Source: Acidobacteriota bacterium (lineage in GTDB: Bacteria; Acidobacteriota; Vicinamibacteria; Vicinamibacterales; CAVVIG01). From it: a DNA stretch of 59,285 bases. Positions within the stretch are counted from its first letter, which is position 1. Every line of letters starts with the position of its first letter. Shown here in pieces: positions 49,853 to 59,207 of the stretch. The stretch is from contig JAFDVO010000002.1 in NCBI GenBank assembly GCA_018268955.1, forward strand, positions 1 to 59,285, written 5' to 3'. The notes under the pieces were generated by a model that did no database searches, was not told the origin of the DNA, and saw only the letters and a list, made by a program, of their open reading frames with translations. The position numbers and the translations under genes are program-made.

Positions 49853-50908
49853 TCACCTGAACTGCTGCTGCAGCTTCGCGAGTTCAGCGCTGCCGGGGCA
49901 GAGCTGCTCGTAGGGGAGCTGCACGAGCGGTGTGGCGCCGAGGCTGTTCTGCGCCTGCATGTCCTTGCTGTCGGTCGAGATGTAGAGCAGGCCGGTGACG
50001 ACCTCGCCCTCCGCATGCTTCTTGCGGATGTAGTGATACGCGCGGTCGCGGTCGGCAGGATCGTAGTCGTCCGCCACCTTCCGCAGCCGGACGGTGCTCC
50101 CATCGTGCATCGTCACCTCGCGCACGGCGCCGGGATCGTATTCGGTGGTGATCGCCTTGGCTGGCGCGATGAAGTCCGCCTGGACGACCTCGACGGTGTT
50201 CTCGCGCGTGTAGGCGTAGCTCTTCGTCGACCCTTCGTGGTCGTTGAACGTGACACACGGCGAGATGACGTCGATGAACGCGAAGCCCTTGTGCTTCAGG
50301 CCAGCCTTGAGGAGCGGGACGAGCTGCGCCTTGTCACCCGAGAAGCTGCGGGCCACGAAGGTCGCGCCGAGCGTCAGCGCCATCAGGCATCCGTCAATCG
50401 CTTCCATCGTGTTCGGCTCGCCACGCTTGCTCAGCGAGCCCGGATCGGCGGATGCCGAGAACTGGCCTTTCGTCAGCCCGTAGACGCCGTTGTTCTCGAG
50501 GACGTAGAGGACGTTCACGTTGCGTCGGATCGCGTGGCACAGCTGCCCGAGCCCGATCGAGAGCGAGTCGCCGTCGCCAGAGACGCCGATGTAGGTGATG
50601 GCGCCGTTCGCCGCGTTGGCCCCGGTGACGAGCGACGGCATGCGCCCGTGCACGCTGTTGAAGCCGTGCGCTTCCTTCAGGAAGTAGGCCGGGGTCTTCG
50701 ACGAGCAGCCGATGCCCGAGAGCTTCGCCACCGTATGCGGCGGAATCGACAGCTCCCAGAACGCGTGGATGATCGCCGCCGTGATCGAGTCGTGCCCGCA
50801 GCCCGCGCACAGCGTGGTGACCGTGCCCTCGTAATCCCGGCGGGTGAGGCCGATCTCGTTCTTCTGGAGCGCGGGATGATGAACCCTGGGTTTCGCGATG
50901 TAGGTCAC
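49853..50908 (-). CDS. korB: 2-oxoacid:ferredoxin oxidoreductase, beta subunit
   Basis: A 351 aa TPP-binding subunit. The TPP motif is GDGDSLSIGLGQ with 'VLENNGVYGLTKGQ' downstream, and Cys residues near CAGCGHD and GIGCSS would ligate the [4Fe-4S] cluster. GTG 50908 overlaps the korA stop (GTGA). Together with korA it would oxidatively decarboxylate a 2-oxoacid, most likely 2-oxoglutarate, with CoA and a low-potential acceptor. The exact acid is inferred from subunit architecture. Confidence 0.88.
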   Translation of the reverse strand: MTYIAKPRVHHPALQKNEIGLTRRDYEGTVTTLCAGCGHDSITAAIIHAFWELSIPPHTVAKLSGIGCSSKTPAYFLKEAHGFNSVHGRMPSLVTGANAANGAITYIGVSGDGDSLSIGLGQLCHAIRRNVNVLYVLENNGVYGLTKGQFSASADPGSLSKRGEPNTMEAIDGCLMALTLGATFVARSFSGDKAQLVPLLKAGLKHKGFAFIDVISPCVTFNDHEGSTKSYAYTRENTVEVVQADFIAPAKAITTEYDPGAVREVTMHDGSTVRLRKVADDYDPADRDRAYHYIRKKHAEGEVVTGLLYISTDSKDMQAQNSLGATPLVQLPYEQLCPGSAELAKLQQQFR

Positions 50909-52701
50909 GCCACTTTCTCCAGCCGTGCGCGAATGCCGGCAATCACATGGTGCGCGCTCATCGGATAGCCTCCGTAGTACCGCACCGACTCCATCCTCGC
51001 CACCGGCACGCCGGTTTCGAGCGTGAGCAGGCTGCGCAGCTGCCCATCGCGGTTCTGCTCGACGACGAACACCGTCTCGTGCTTCTCGAGGAACGCAGTG
51101 ACCTCTTCGCCGAACGGGAAGCCACGTACGCGCATGTAGTCGACCACGATGCCCTCGGCTGCGAGCTGGTCGACCGCCTCCATGCACGCGGCATGGCAGC
51201 CACCGACGGTGAGGATGCCGAGCCGCGCATTCCCCGGGCCCTGCGTCACCGGCGCCGGCACTGCGCGGCGTGCGCCGTTCACCTTGCGGGCGATCCGGTC
51301 GACGACCTCGGTGTACTCCTCCGCGTCCTCGGTGTAGCCGCCGAACTTGTTGTGGCCCGAGCCACGCGCGAAGTACGCACCCTTTGGATGCGTGCCCGGC
51401 AGCGAGCGTGCGGCGATGCCGTCGCCGTCGACATCAAGGTAGCGGTAGAACGCCTTCGCCTCCGCCAGCTGCTCGGCCGTCAGCACCTTGCCGCGGTCGG
51501 GACGGTAGCTGTCGTCCCACTGCAGCATCGGCACCATCCAGTCGTTCATGCCGATGTCGAGATCGGTCAGCACGAAGACGGGTGTCTGGTACCGCTCCGC
51601 GAGGTCGAACGCCTTCACTGCGAACTCGAACGCTTCCCTCGGGTCGGAGGGGTAGAGGCAGATGTGCTTCGTGTCGCCGTGTGAGGCGTAGGCGCACATC
51701 ATCAGGTCGCACTGCTGCGTGCGAGTCGGCATCCCGGTGGAGGGCCCGGTCCGCTGCACGTCGAAGACGACGGCCGGGATCTCGGCGTAGTAGGCGAGCC
51801 CGAGGAACTCGTTCATCAGCGAGATGCCAGGGCCCGAGGTCGGCGTGAACGACCGCGCACCGGCCCAGTTCGCGCCAATGACCATGCCGATGGCAGACAG
51901 TTCGTCTTCGGCCTGGAGAATCGCGAAGCGGTTGGTCCCGCTCTCTGTATCGCGGCGGTACTTCAGGCAGAAGCGCTTGAACGCTTCCATCATCGACGTC
52001 GAGGGCGTAATCGGATACCACGCGCCGACCGTCGCACCCGCGTACACGCAGCCAAGCGCCGCGGCGGTGTTGCCGTCGATCAGGATCGCGTCCTTCGTCT
52101 TGTCCAGCGGCGCGAGGTGAATCGGGAGCGGACAGGGAAAGTTGGACATCGCGTAGGTGAACCCGAGGTCCACCGCCTTCTGGTTCGAGTCCATCAGCGC
52201 CGGCTTGCGTCCGTACTTCTCCTTGAGCAGCGTGCGGATGATGTCCGCGTCGATGCCGAGGAGCGCCGAGAGCGCGCCGGCATATGCGATGTTCTTCATC
52301 AGGATCCGCTCGCGGACCCCGCTGAAGTGGTCGTTGCACATCTGCGCGAGCGGGATGCCGATGAGCGTGATGTCGGAGCGGTGCAGCCGCTCATCGAGGG
52401 GCCACGTGGAGTCGTGCAGGAGCCAGCCGCCGGGCTGCACCTCCTTCACGTCCTTCTCGTATGTGGCCGGGTTGAGCGCGACCATGAGGTCGAACTGCGG
52501 CGTGCGGGCCGTGTAGCCCTTGCCGCTGACCCGGATCTCATACCAGGTGGGCAGCCCCTGGATGTTGGAGGGAAAGACGTTCTTGCCCGTGACCGGCACG
52601 CCCATCCGGAAGATGGCCTGCATGATCAGGCTGTTGGCCGACGCAGACCCGCTGCCGTTGGCGGTGGCGATCTTGAAGGCGAATTCGTTGACGCGATTCA
52701 T
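50905..52701 (-). CDS. korA: 2-oxoacid:ferredoxin oxidoreductase, fused gamma-alpha subunit
   Basis: A 598 aa subunit in which the gamma domain (residues about 1-190, 'GSGSASANSLIMQAIFRMGVPV') is fused in front of the alpha domain. The alpha part carries YPITPSTSMMEAF, the CoA/pyruvate-family signature, and 'GPGISLMNEFLGLAYYAEIP'. This gamma-alpha fusion plus a short beta subunit is the usual two-subunit Kor architecture. The ATG at 52701 lies 24 nt after the FAD subunit gene. It is in an operon with both neighbours. Confidence 0.88.
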   Translation of the reverse strand: MNRVNEFAFKIATANGSGSASANSLIMQAIFRMGVPVTGKNVFPSNIQGLPTWYEIRVSGKGYTARTPQFDLMVALNPATYEKDVKEVQPGGWLLHDSTWPLDERLHRSDITLIGIPLAQMCNDHFSGVRERILMKNIAYAGALSALLGIDADIIRTLLKEKYGRKPALMDSNQKAVDLGFTYAMSNFPCPLPIHLAPLDKTKDAILIDGNTAAALGCVYAGATVGAWYPITPSTSMMEAFKRFCLKYRRDTESGTNRFAILQAEDELSAIGMVIGANWAGARSFTPTSGPGISLMNEFLGLAYYAEIPAVVFDVQRTGPSTGMPTRTQQCDLMMCAYASHGDTKHICLYPSDPREAFEFAVKAFDLAERYQTPVFVLTDLDIGMNDWMVPMLQWDDSYRPDRGKVLTAEQLAEAKAFYRYLDVDGDGIAARSLPGTHPKGAYFARGSGHNKFGGYTEDAEEYTEVVDRIARKVNGARRAVPAPVTQGPGNARLGILTVGGCHAACMEAVDQLAAEGIVVDYMRVRGFPFGEEVTAFLEKHETVFVVEQNRDGQLRSLLTLETGVPVARMESVRYYGGYPMSAHHVIAGIRARLEKVA

Positions 52702-52725
52702 GGGTGGTGATGGCTCCAGCGCGCC

Positions 52726-54522
52726 CTACGTGGCGGCAACCATGGGCAGCAGCCGTGCGCCCGCATGCGGGATGAGGACGGCGAACCGCCGCATGTCGAA
52801 GGCGTGGGTCGGGCAGCGCTCGGCGCAGAGCCCGCAGTGCAGGCAGACGTTCTCGTCCTTCGTCATCACGCGCCCGGTCTGCTTCAGCGATCCGGAGACG
52901 AAGATGGCCTGATCCGTCTCGCCGGCTGGCGGCGCCATCAGGCGATCGCGCAGCGTGGGCTCGTCGGCGTTCACCGAAATCGCAAGGCAGTCCACCGGGC
53001 AGATGTCGACGCACGCATCGCACTCGATGCACAGCCAGTCGGTGAAGTGCGTCTGCATGTCGCAGTTCAGGCAGCGCTGCACCTCGGCGCGCGTCTGCTC
53101 CGGGGTGAAGCCCTTCTCGACCTCCGTTGCCATCGTGAGGAAGCGCTCAGACAGCTCCACGTGCTGCATCTTCTGGCGACGCGACGGGTCGTAGTTGTTG
53201 CTGTACGCCCACTCGTGGAGGCCCATCTTGGCCGACGACAGCGTCATGCCCTGCGGGGGACGGTCGCTGACCGGCTGGCCCTGGCAGAAGAGGTCGATCG
53301 AGATGGCCGCCTGATGCCCGTGCTCGACGGCCCAGATGATGTTCAGCGGTCCGAAGGCCGCATCGCCCCCGAAGAACACCCCGGGCCTCGTCGACATGTG
53401 CGTGGTCTTGTCCACCACCGGCATGTCCCGCTTGCCGAAGTCAATGCCGATGCCGCGCTCGATCCACGGGAACGAGTTGTCCTGCCCGATCGCGAGAATC
53501 ACCGAGTCGCACGGGATGATCACGCGGCCGATGACCTCCTGATGGAGCTGACCGTCGCGTTCCTCCGAGCGGAACTGGTCGAACTCCATTCCGGTCAGCG
53601 CCCCGTTCTCGACGATGAAGCGCACCGGCTGGAGGTTCTCGACAATCTCGATGCCTTCTTCTTCGGCATCCTCGAGCTCCCAGGGTGAGGCCTTGAAGTA
53701 CTTGCGCGTCTTGCGGGCAATAACCTTTACGTCCTTCGCACCGAGCCGCTTCGACGAGCGGCAGCAGTCCATGGCGGTGTTGCCGACGCCGATGATCAGG
53801 ACCCGTTCGCCGACCGACGTGACGTGGCCGAAGTGGATGTTCTGCAGCCACTCGATGCCGATGAACACCTGGTCGGTGTCGTGCCGCCCGGGGATGTTGA
53901 GCTCCTTCCCCTTCGGCGCGCCGCTGCCGACGAACACGGCGTCGAACTCGCCGCTGTCGAGCAGCGCCTTCATGCTCTCGACGGGCGAGTTGTAGCGCAT
54001 CTCCACGCCCATATCGACGATGTAGCCGATCTCATCGTCGAGGACGTCGGCGGGAAGCCGGAAGGAGGGGATGTTGATCCGCATCAGCCCGCCGGGCTGC
54101 GCGAGCTTCTCGAGGATCGTGACCTGGTAGCCAAGCGGCATCAGGTCGTTCGCCACGGTCAGCGATGCAGGGCCGGCGCCGATGCAGGCGACCTTTTTCC
54201 CGTTCTTAACGGCCGGGGCCTGCGGCAGCAGGTGCCGGACCTCCCCCTTATGGTCGGCCGCCACGCGTTTCAGGCGGCAGATGGCGACCGGCGTCTCCTC
54301 GATGCGGCCGCGACGGCACGCCGGCTCGCAGGGGCGGTCGCACGTGCGGCCGAGGATTCCGGGGAAGACGTTCGACGCGCGGTTGACCATGTACGCGTCG
54401 GTGTACCGGTCCTGCGCGATGAGCCTGATGTACTCCGGCACGTTCGTGTGCGCCGGGCACGCCCACTGGCAATCGACGACCCGGTGGTAGTACGCGGGAT
54501 CGTCCGTGTTGGTTCGCTGCAT
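52726..54522 (-). CDS. GltD-like FAD/Fe-S oxidoreductase subunit (KorC-like)
   Basis: A 598 aa flavoprotein. The N-terminal Cys-rich region (CQWACPAHTNVP, CDRPCEPACRRG) binds Fe-S as in GltD. An FAD-binding motif (IGAGPASLTVANDL) and an NAD(P)-binding motif (IGVGNTAMDCCRSSKRLG) follow. A C-terminal extension has two [4Fe-4S] sites, CIECDACVDICPVDC and CLHCGLCAERCPTHA. It is probably the NAD(P)H/ferredoxin-linking partner of KorAB, as in the KorABC enzyme of Thauera aromatica. It is first in the operon; the ATG follows AAGG. Confidence 0.85.
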   Translation of the reverse strand: MQRTNTDDPAYYHRVVDCQWACPAHTNVPEYIRLIAQDRYTDAYMVNRASNVFPGILGRTCDRPCEPACRRGRIEETPVAICRLKRVAADHKGEVRHLLPQAPAVKNGKKVACIGAGPASLTVANDLMPLGYQVTILEKLAQPGGLMRINIPSFRLPADVLDDEIGYIVDMGVEMRYNSPVESMKALLDSGEFDAVFVGSGAPKGKELNIPGRHDTDQVFIGIEWLQNIHFGHVTSVGERVLIIGVGNTAMDCCRSSKRLGAKDVKVIARKTRKYFKASPWELEDAEEEGIEIVENLQPVRFIVENGALTGMEFDQFRSEERDGQLHQEVIGRVIIPCDSVILAIGQDNSFPWIERGIGIDFGKRDMPVVDKTTHMSTRPGVFFGGDAAFGPLNIIWAVEHGHQAAISIDLFCQGQPVSDRPPQGMTLSSAKMGLHEWAYSNNYDPSRRQKMQHVELSERFLTMATEVEKGFTPEQTRAEVQRCLNCDMQTHFTDWLCIECDACVDICPVDCLAISVNADEPTLRDRLMAPPAGETDQAIFVSGSLKQTGRVMTKDENVCLHCGLCAERCPTHAFDMRRFAVLIPHAGARLLPMVAAT

Positions 54523-54651
54523 ATGGCCTTGCCGATGTCGGTGGTTATCGCCGGCCCGCCGGAACCGTCCAGGTGGGACGGCACGCGGCCGGGGTCACAG
54601 AGTTGTCGGGGCAGTACGGATCGTAGCGCAACCCCAATCCGGGCGGGAACT

Positions 54652-54714
54652 TGGAAGTCAGAATTCGGAATCACCCAGCGCGCCACCGCGGAGCACGCGG
54701 AGGTCACGGAGGTT
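54652..54714. repeat. R11 and R8 repeats
   Basis: GGAAGTCAGAATTCGGAATC (R11) is followed by CACCGCGGAGCACGCGGAGG and GTCACGGAGG (R8). They lie upstream of the kor operon. Confidence 0.65.
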
Positions 54715-54730
54715 CTATTGGAAACCGTGT

Positions 54731-54781
54731 AGCTCCGTGTTCTCCGTGGCCTCCGTGGTGGAGCTTCTTGACAACAGGCTC
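54731..54781. repeat. R8 element (copy 3, minus orientation)
   Basis: Read on the minus strand it matches copies 1 and 2: AGCCTGTT, a TCAA, GCTCCACCACGGAG, then further CACGGAG units. It is diverged from the 22 bp core. The remainder of the 366 bp spacer 54523-54888 holds R11 and a terminator. Confidence 0.65.
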
Positions 54782-54810
54782 TGAGTTCTCACTTCGGGAC
54801 GCCTGTACAT

Positions 54811-54857
54811 GGAAAAGGCAGGGTGAGCACAGCGCCGAGCGCGGTGGACCCTGCCTT
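54811..54857 (-). terminator. Intrinsic terminator of the cytochrome c gene
   Basis: On the minus strand, AAGGCAGGGT and ACCCTGCCTT (arms 54848-54857 and 54815-54824) form a perfect 10 bp stem followed by TTTT. It lies 32 nt after the stop, and is the only hairpin in the window with a T-tract. Confidence 0.7.
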
Positions 54858-54888
54858 CTGGACGACCCGATGTGGGTCGCGTGACGCG

Positions 54889-55371
54889 TTAGTTCGTGCC
54901 GCCCTGGTGCGTGCCGAGCGACTTCAGGTAGGCCAGCACGGCCTCGGCGTCCGCCCGTGACATGCGGAACTGCGGCATCGGCTGGCGGAGCGGTCGGCCG
55001 TTGTTCCGCGACTCGCCGGTCATGAGCAGGTGCATGAACTGCTCGTCCGTTCCGGGCGGCGTGCCCGCGAGCCTGGGGGCAACGATGGCCCAGTTGTCGG
55101 TCGCCACCGTGGGCGCGAGGCCGACGGCGCCACCCTGCAGCCAATGGGTCGTGTCCCGGTTGCCGTGCTGATCCACCGGCGAGTGGCAGCGTCCGCACAT
55201 CGCCACTTCCTCGACGATGTAGCGGCCACGTGCGACCTTGTCGTCGGTGGCTGCGGCCGCGGGCTTCCCGGCGGCATCGGCGTGTTGTGTCTGGGCGACG
55301 AGCGGCTGGGCGGCGACCAGAAGGGCGACCGCCGGAACCGCCAGCATCGACCAGATTCGGGAACGGGACAT
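54889..55371 (-). CDS. Small periplasmic cytochrome c
   Basis: A 160 aa exported class I cytochrome c. The signal peptide (cleavage near VAQTQ) is followed by 'VARGRYIVEEVAMCGRCHSP' with the haem motif CGRCH; the distal Met ligand is likely Met in 'QPMPQFRMS'. The C-terminal helix 'ADAEAVLAYLKSLG' is standard. The ATG at 55371 has AAAGGA upstream. It may accept electrons from the IorAB-type molybdoenzyme nearby, but that gene pair reads away across the RnfD-like gene. Confidence 0.85.
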   Translation of the reverse strand: MSRSRIWSMLAVPAVALLVAAQPLVAQTQHADAAGKPAAAATDDKVARGRYIVEEVAMCGRCHSPVDQHGNRDTTHWLQGGAVGLAPTVATDNWAIVAPRLAGTPPGTDEQFMHLLMTGESRNNGRPLRQPMPQFRMSRADAEAVLAYLKSLGTHQGGTN

Positions 55372-55403
55372 GACTCGATCCTTTCGACTCGTGCGACTCT
55401 CGC

Positions 55404-55421
55404 CCGGCGCGGACGCCGGGA
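55404..55421. other. CCCGGCG-CGGA-CGCCGGG hairpin
   Basis: A perfect 7 bp inverted repeat in the divergent spacer between cytochrome c and the RnfD-like gene. It could be regulatory; there is no other evidence. Confidence 0.3.
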
Positions 55422-55566
55422 CCTCTGCTGCGCAGAGTCTAGAACGGTCTGCACGAATGAGCAACAAGGTTGTGCAAGCGTATCCTGAAGAGGTGCCCAG
55501 TCACGCGCCCGTCCCGCCCTCGGCGCCCGCGTTCCTGCGGCACGATGAAGCGGTGGGGAAGGTGGG

Positions 55567-56412
55567 ATGACCACACGCGCCCGGCGACTCGCACGTGAGC
55601 TGCGCCGGTTCATCCGGACACCGAAGGGCACGCTCACGCTGCTGCTGGTGCTGCTGATCGCCGCCGCGACGACTGCGGAGGATCTACGCCGCATGTGGCC
55701 GGGGCTGATCGCGGCCACGCTGGCGGCAGCGGCGGTCGACCTCCCGATCCTCCGCTGGCGGAAGCGGCGATGGGAGTTCCCGAGTGGGGCGGTTCTGACC
55801 GGCATGCTGGTGGGCATGGTCATGAGCCCACACGAGCCGTGGCATGCCGGTGCCGTCGTCTCGGCGGTGGCCATCGCGCTGAAGTACGTGCTGCGGACCC
55901 GCGCGGCCAACATCTTCAACCCCGCGGCGCTCGCGCTCGTCGGTGCGTACTACGCGTTCGATGCCGGCCACAGCTGGTGGGGCGCACTGCCGGACCTCGT
56001 GTGGTGGGTGTCGGTGCCGCTGCTTGTGGCGACCGGCGGGTTCATCACGGAGCGGGTCAACAAGCTGCCGCTGGTGCTCGCGTTCCTGGCCGCCTTCTAC
56101 GCGCTGTTCACCACGGCCGCGTTTCTCGGTGACCCGTCCCACGTGGCCGAAGTGTTCATTCCGCCGGATGTGCAGGCGGTGCTCTTCTTCGCCTTCTTCA
56201 TCCTGACCGATCCGCCCACGTCGCCGACGCGGGATCGCGACCAGATCATCTGCGGCATGCTCGTGGCGGCCGTGAGCTACGCGACGTACGAACTCGCCGG
56301 CGTGGTCTTCTACCTGCTCGCCGGCGTGCTGGCAGGCAACGTCTACGAGGCTGCGCGCCGAACGCTGGTCGTTCGGGGCCACACCAAACGTCGCACCACC
56401 GCGGCCGCCTGA
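55567..56412 (+). CDS. Orphan RnfD/NqrB-like membrane protein
   Basis: A 281 aa integral membrane protein with about eight hydrophobic spans. It resembles RnfD/NqrB/UnbU-type subunits. The segment 'FFILTDPPTSPTRDRDQIICGMLVAAVSYATYE' contains the TDP-x-x-SPT pattern in which Thr carries covalent FMN in RnfD and NqrB. No other rnf or nqr genes are present. The GGGAAGGTGGG upstream is a reasonable ribosome binding site. It lies between a cytochrome c gene (divergent) and iorB (convergent). Confidence 0.75.
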   Translation: MTTRARRLARELRRFIRTPKGTLTLLLVLLIAAATTAEDLRRMWPGLIAATLAAAAVDLPILRWRKRRWEFPSGAVLTGMLVGMVMSPHEPWHAGAVVSAVAIALKYVLRTRAANIFNPAALALVGAYYAFDAGHSWWGALPDLVWWVSVPLLVATGGFITERVNKLPLVLAFLAAFYALFTTAAFLGDPSHVAEVFIPPDVQAVLFFAFFILTDPPTSPTRDRDQIICGMLVAAVSYATYELAGVVFYLLAGVLAGNVYEAARRTLVVRGHTKRRTTAAA

Positions 56413-56441
56413 GGCAGACGAACCCGACGTCGCAGATTTCC

Positions 56442-56514
<73 letters not shown>

Positions 56515-58683
56515 TCAGATTGTGTACTTGAGCTCCGTCTTCTTCACGGGCAGTTCGCGCACGCGGATCTTCGTGGCCGCGAAGATAGCGTTGGTGAGCG
56601 CCGGTGCAAGCGGGGGGACCGCCGGTTCGCCGAGTCCGCCGAGCGGCCCGTCCGAGCGGATGAACGCGGTCTCGATGCGTGGGACGTCGTTGATGTGAAT
56701 CATCTGGTAGTCCCGGAAGTTCCGCTGCACCACGCGCCCTTCGGCAATCGTGATCTCGCTCAGGAGCGCCGCTGAGAGCGCGAAGACGATGCCCCCTTCG
56801 ACCTGGGCTGCCGCGCTGTTCGGGTTGACGACGTCGCCACAGTCCACTGCGGCGTAGACGTTCAGCACCTTCAGGCGTCCCTCCGGCGAGACCCGCACGT
56901 GGACGACCTCGGCGACGATCGAGCCGAAGCTCTCGCAGACGGCAATGCCGCGTCCTTCCCCAGCCGGCAGGGCCGTGCCCCACCCCGACATCTGCGCCGC
57001 TTTCTCGAGCGCCGCCTTGAAGCGAGGCTGCTCATTCAGCAGCGCCCGCCTGAATTCGAAGGGATCCTTGCCGGCCGCGTGCGCCAACTCGTCGACGAAC
57101 GACTCCTTGAAGAAGCCGTGCTGCGAGTTGTTGACGGAGCGCCACTGCCCGGTGCGCACGTGATGCTCGGATTTCACCGAGTCCGCGTCCTTCGACCCGA
57201 TCGCGTACGGCATGAACGTGGATTCGCCGTCACCGCCGCCGGTGTACTTCGAAGCGACCGCGAGCGGGACGCCATTCGCATCCAGGGCCCCCGAGTGGCG
57301 CGACAGCGCCGCGGGCCGGTAGTAGTCGTGCTGGATGTCGTTCTCGCGGCTCCAGATGGTCTTCACTGGCGCCGGCGCCATGACCTTGCCGATGCGGACC
57401 GCCAGGTCGACGTAGTCGAAGTTGAACGGCAAGCGTCGGCCGAAGCCGCCGCCGAGCAGGTGGTTCGTCAGCCGCACCTGTGACGTATCAACGCCTGCCG
57501 CCTTGGCCGCAACGGACCGCGCGTTGAGCGGGTCCTGGACGCCGGTCCAGACGTCGACGTGCGAGCCGTCGACCCGCACCGTGCAGACCATCGGCTCCAT
57601 GCTCGCGTGCGCGAGGAACGGCGCCCGGTAGTCGGCCGTCACCACCTTTACCGATCCGGACGGCATCGCCGGCGCGGCACCCAGCGCCTTGTCGAACGCG
57701 GCGAAGATCGAGCCGCTCGACACGTCGCCATGTCCGGCGTTGTCCCACTCCGGTTTCAGCGCGGCCAGCGCCTTGCGCGCCCGCCAGAAGCTGTCGGCCA
57801 CGACGGCGACAGCCTCATCGAGCTTCACGACCTTCTTTACCCCGGGCATCGATTCAGCCCGGGCCGCGTCAACGGAGCGGAGCTTCCCGCCCTGCACCGG
57901 CGCGATGTCGACCGCGGCGTAGAGCATGCCGGGGATGGAGAAGTCGATCGCGTACTTCGCCTGCCCGTTCACCTTTGCGGGGAGGTCGAAGCGGGGGAGC
58001 GCGGTACGCCGGACCGTGAAGGCATCGGCCTGCTTCAGCGTGGGGCTGGTCGGGACCGGCAGGGTCGCAGCCGCCTTTGCCAGTTCGCCAAACGACGCGC
58101 TGCGGTTCGACGCGGCGTGCAGCACGCGCGAGCCCTTCGTGGTGCACTCGGCGGCGTTGACGCCCCACTGCTTCGAAGCGGCCGTGACGAGCATCTCCCG
58201 CGCAGCCGCGCCGGCAATGCGCATCCCGTATTCACCGGTGCTTCGCACGGCGGTGGACCCGCCGGTCACCTGGAATCCGAACCACTCGGCGAGCTTGTAC
58301 GCCCCATAGTCGACGCCGCGGGCCATCACGGCCGGGATGTAGTTGCCACCGGCAGCCCGGATCACGTAGCCGTTCGCGTATTCGTCAAGCGCTGGGGCCT
58401 CCTGCACGCGCACGGTGCTCCAGTCCGCATCGAGTTCCTCGGCGGCCATCATCGCGAGGGCGTGAAGCGTCCCCTGTCCCATCTCACAGTGCGGGACCAG
58501 GATGGTCACCACGTTGTCCGGGGTCACGGTAATCCAGGTGGTGAGCTGTCCCTTGTCCGCCGCATCGGCCGAGACGACCGAGTGGCGCCCTGGAGCAAAC
58601 GTGAATCCGGCGACGCCGAGCAGGAACCCGCCGCCCGCAATGGTGCCGGCGCCGATGAACGTGCGACGCGTCCACTTGTTCAT
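56515..58683 (-). CDS. iorB: Molybdopterin-binding oxidoreductase subunit (IorB-like)
   Basis: A 722 aa xanthine-dehydrogenase-family large subunit. It has a twin-arginine signal (RRTFIGAGTIAGGG) and the molybdenum-cofactor region 'GGGFGRRLPFNFDYV', 'RAPFLAHASMEPM' and 'GQWRSVNNSQHGFF'. The C-terminal 'GGLGEPAVPPLAPALTNAIFAAT' has the active-site Glu in GEP. It is closest in architecture to isoquinoline 1-oxidoreductase/aldehyde dehydrogenase large subunits. The start overlaps the iorA stop by one base (TGATG). Substrate unknown; an aldehyde or N-heterocycle is expected. Confidence 0.9.
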   Translation of the reverse strand: MNKWTRRTFIGAGTIAGGGFLLGVAGFTFAPGRHSVVSADAADKGQLTTWITVTPDNVVTILVPHCEMGQGTLHALAMMAAEELDADWSTVRVQEAPALDEYANGYVIRAAGGNYIPAVMARGVDYGAYKLAEWFGFQVTGGSTAVRSTGEYGMRIAGAAAREMLVTAASKQWGVNAAECTTKGSRVLHAASNRSASFGELAKAAATLPVPTSPTLKQADAFTVRRTALPRFDLPAKVNGQAKYAIDFSIPGMLYAAVDIAPVQGGKLRSVDAARAESMPGVKKVVKLDEAVAVVADSFWRARKALAALKPEWDNAGHGDVSSGSIFAAFDKALGAAPAMPSGSVKVVTADYRAPFLAHASMEPMVCTVRVDGSHVDVWTGVQDPLNARSVAAKAAGVDTSQVRLTNHLLGGGFGRRLPFNFDYVDLAVRIGKVMAPAPVKTIWSRENDIQHDYYRPAALSRHSGALDANGVPLAVASKYTGGGDGESTFMPYAIGSKDADSVKSEHHVRTGQWRSVNNSQHGFFKESFVDELAHAAGKDPFEFRRALLNEQPRFKAALEKAAQMSGWGTALPAGEGRGIAVCESFGSIVAEVVHVRVSPEGRLKVLNVYAAVDCGDVVNPNSAAAQVEGGIVFALSAALLSEITIAEGRVVQRNFRDYQMIHINDVPRIETAFIRSDGPLGGLGEPAVPPLAPALTNAIFAATKIRVRELPVKKTELKYTI

Positions 58684-59168
58684 CACGCCGCTCCTTCGTT
58701 GCCCGCGACGGGCGCGGACGCCTTGGCCGCCGCGTGGATGGCCGTACGGATCCGCGCGAACGTCCCGCAGCGGCAGATGTTCGTAATGCCGGCATCGATG
58801 TCGTCGTCGGTCGGGGTCGGGTTCTGACCGAGGAAGGCGACGACAGCCATGATCATCCCGGACTGGCAGTAGCCGCATTGCGGGACCTGGTGCTCGACCC
58901 AGGCCTGCTGCACGCCGTGCAGCGTGCCCTCTGGCGCGAGCCCTTCAATCGTCGTCACCGTCTTGCCGTCCGCCGCCGAGATCGGCAACGTGCACGACCG
59001 CACGGGCCGGCCGTCAAGGTGAACGGTGCAGGCACCGCAGGCGGCAATGCCGCACCCGAATTTGGTACCCGTCAGCCCGAGCTGCTCGCGCAGCGCCCAG
59101 AGCAGGGGCATCTCCGGTTCGACGTCCAGTGTCTGGGACGTCCCGTTCACGGTCAGCGTGATGGCCAT
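58683..59168 (-). CDS. iorA: [2Fe-2S] subunit of molybdo-oxidoreductase (IorA-like)
   Basis: A 161 aa small subunit with two [2Fe-2S] sites: plant-type [11 protein letters not shown] with a partner Cys in RSCTLP, and the C-terminal CGYCQSGM plus CRCGTF. It transfers electrons from the molybdenum centre to an acceptor such as a cytochrome c. It has no signal of its own and would be co-exported with IorB by Tat. The ATG at 59168 has GAGGA upstream. Confidence 0.92.
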   Translation of the reverse strand: MAITLTVNGTSQTLDVEPEMPLLWALREQLGLTGTKFGCGIAACGACTVHLDGRPVRSCTLPISAADGKTVTTIEGLAPEGTLHGVQQAWVEHQVPQCGYCQSGMIMAVVAFLGQNPTPTDDDIDAGITNICRCGTFARIRTAIHAAAKASAPVAGNEGAA

Positions 59169-59207
59169 GGAATCCTCGCGGGAAGCATCGCACGGCTGAG
59201 GCGTAGC

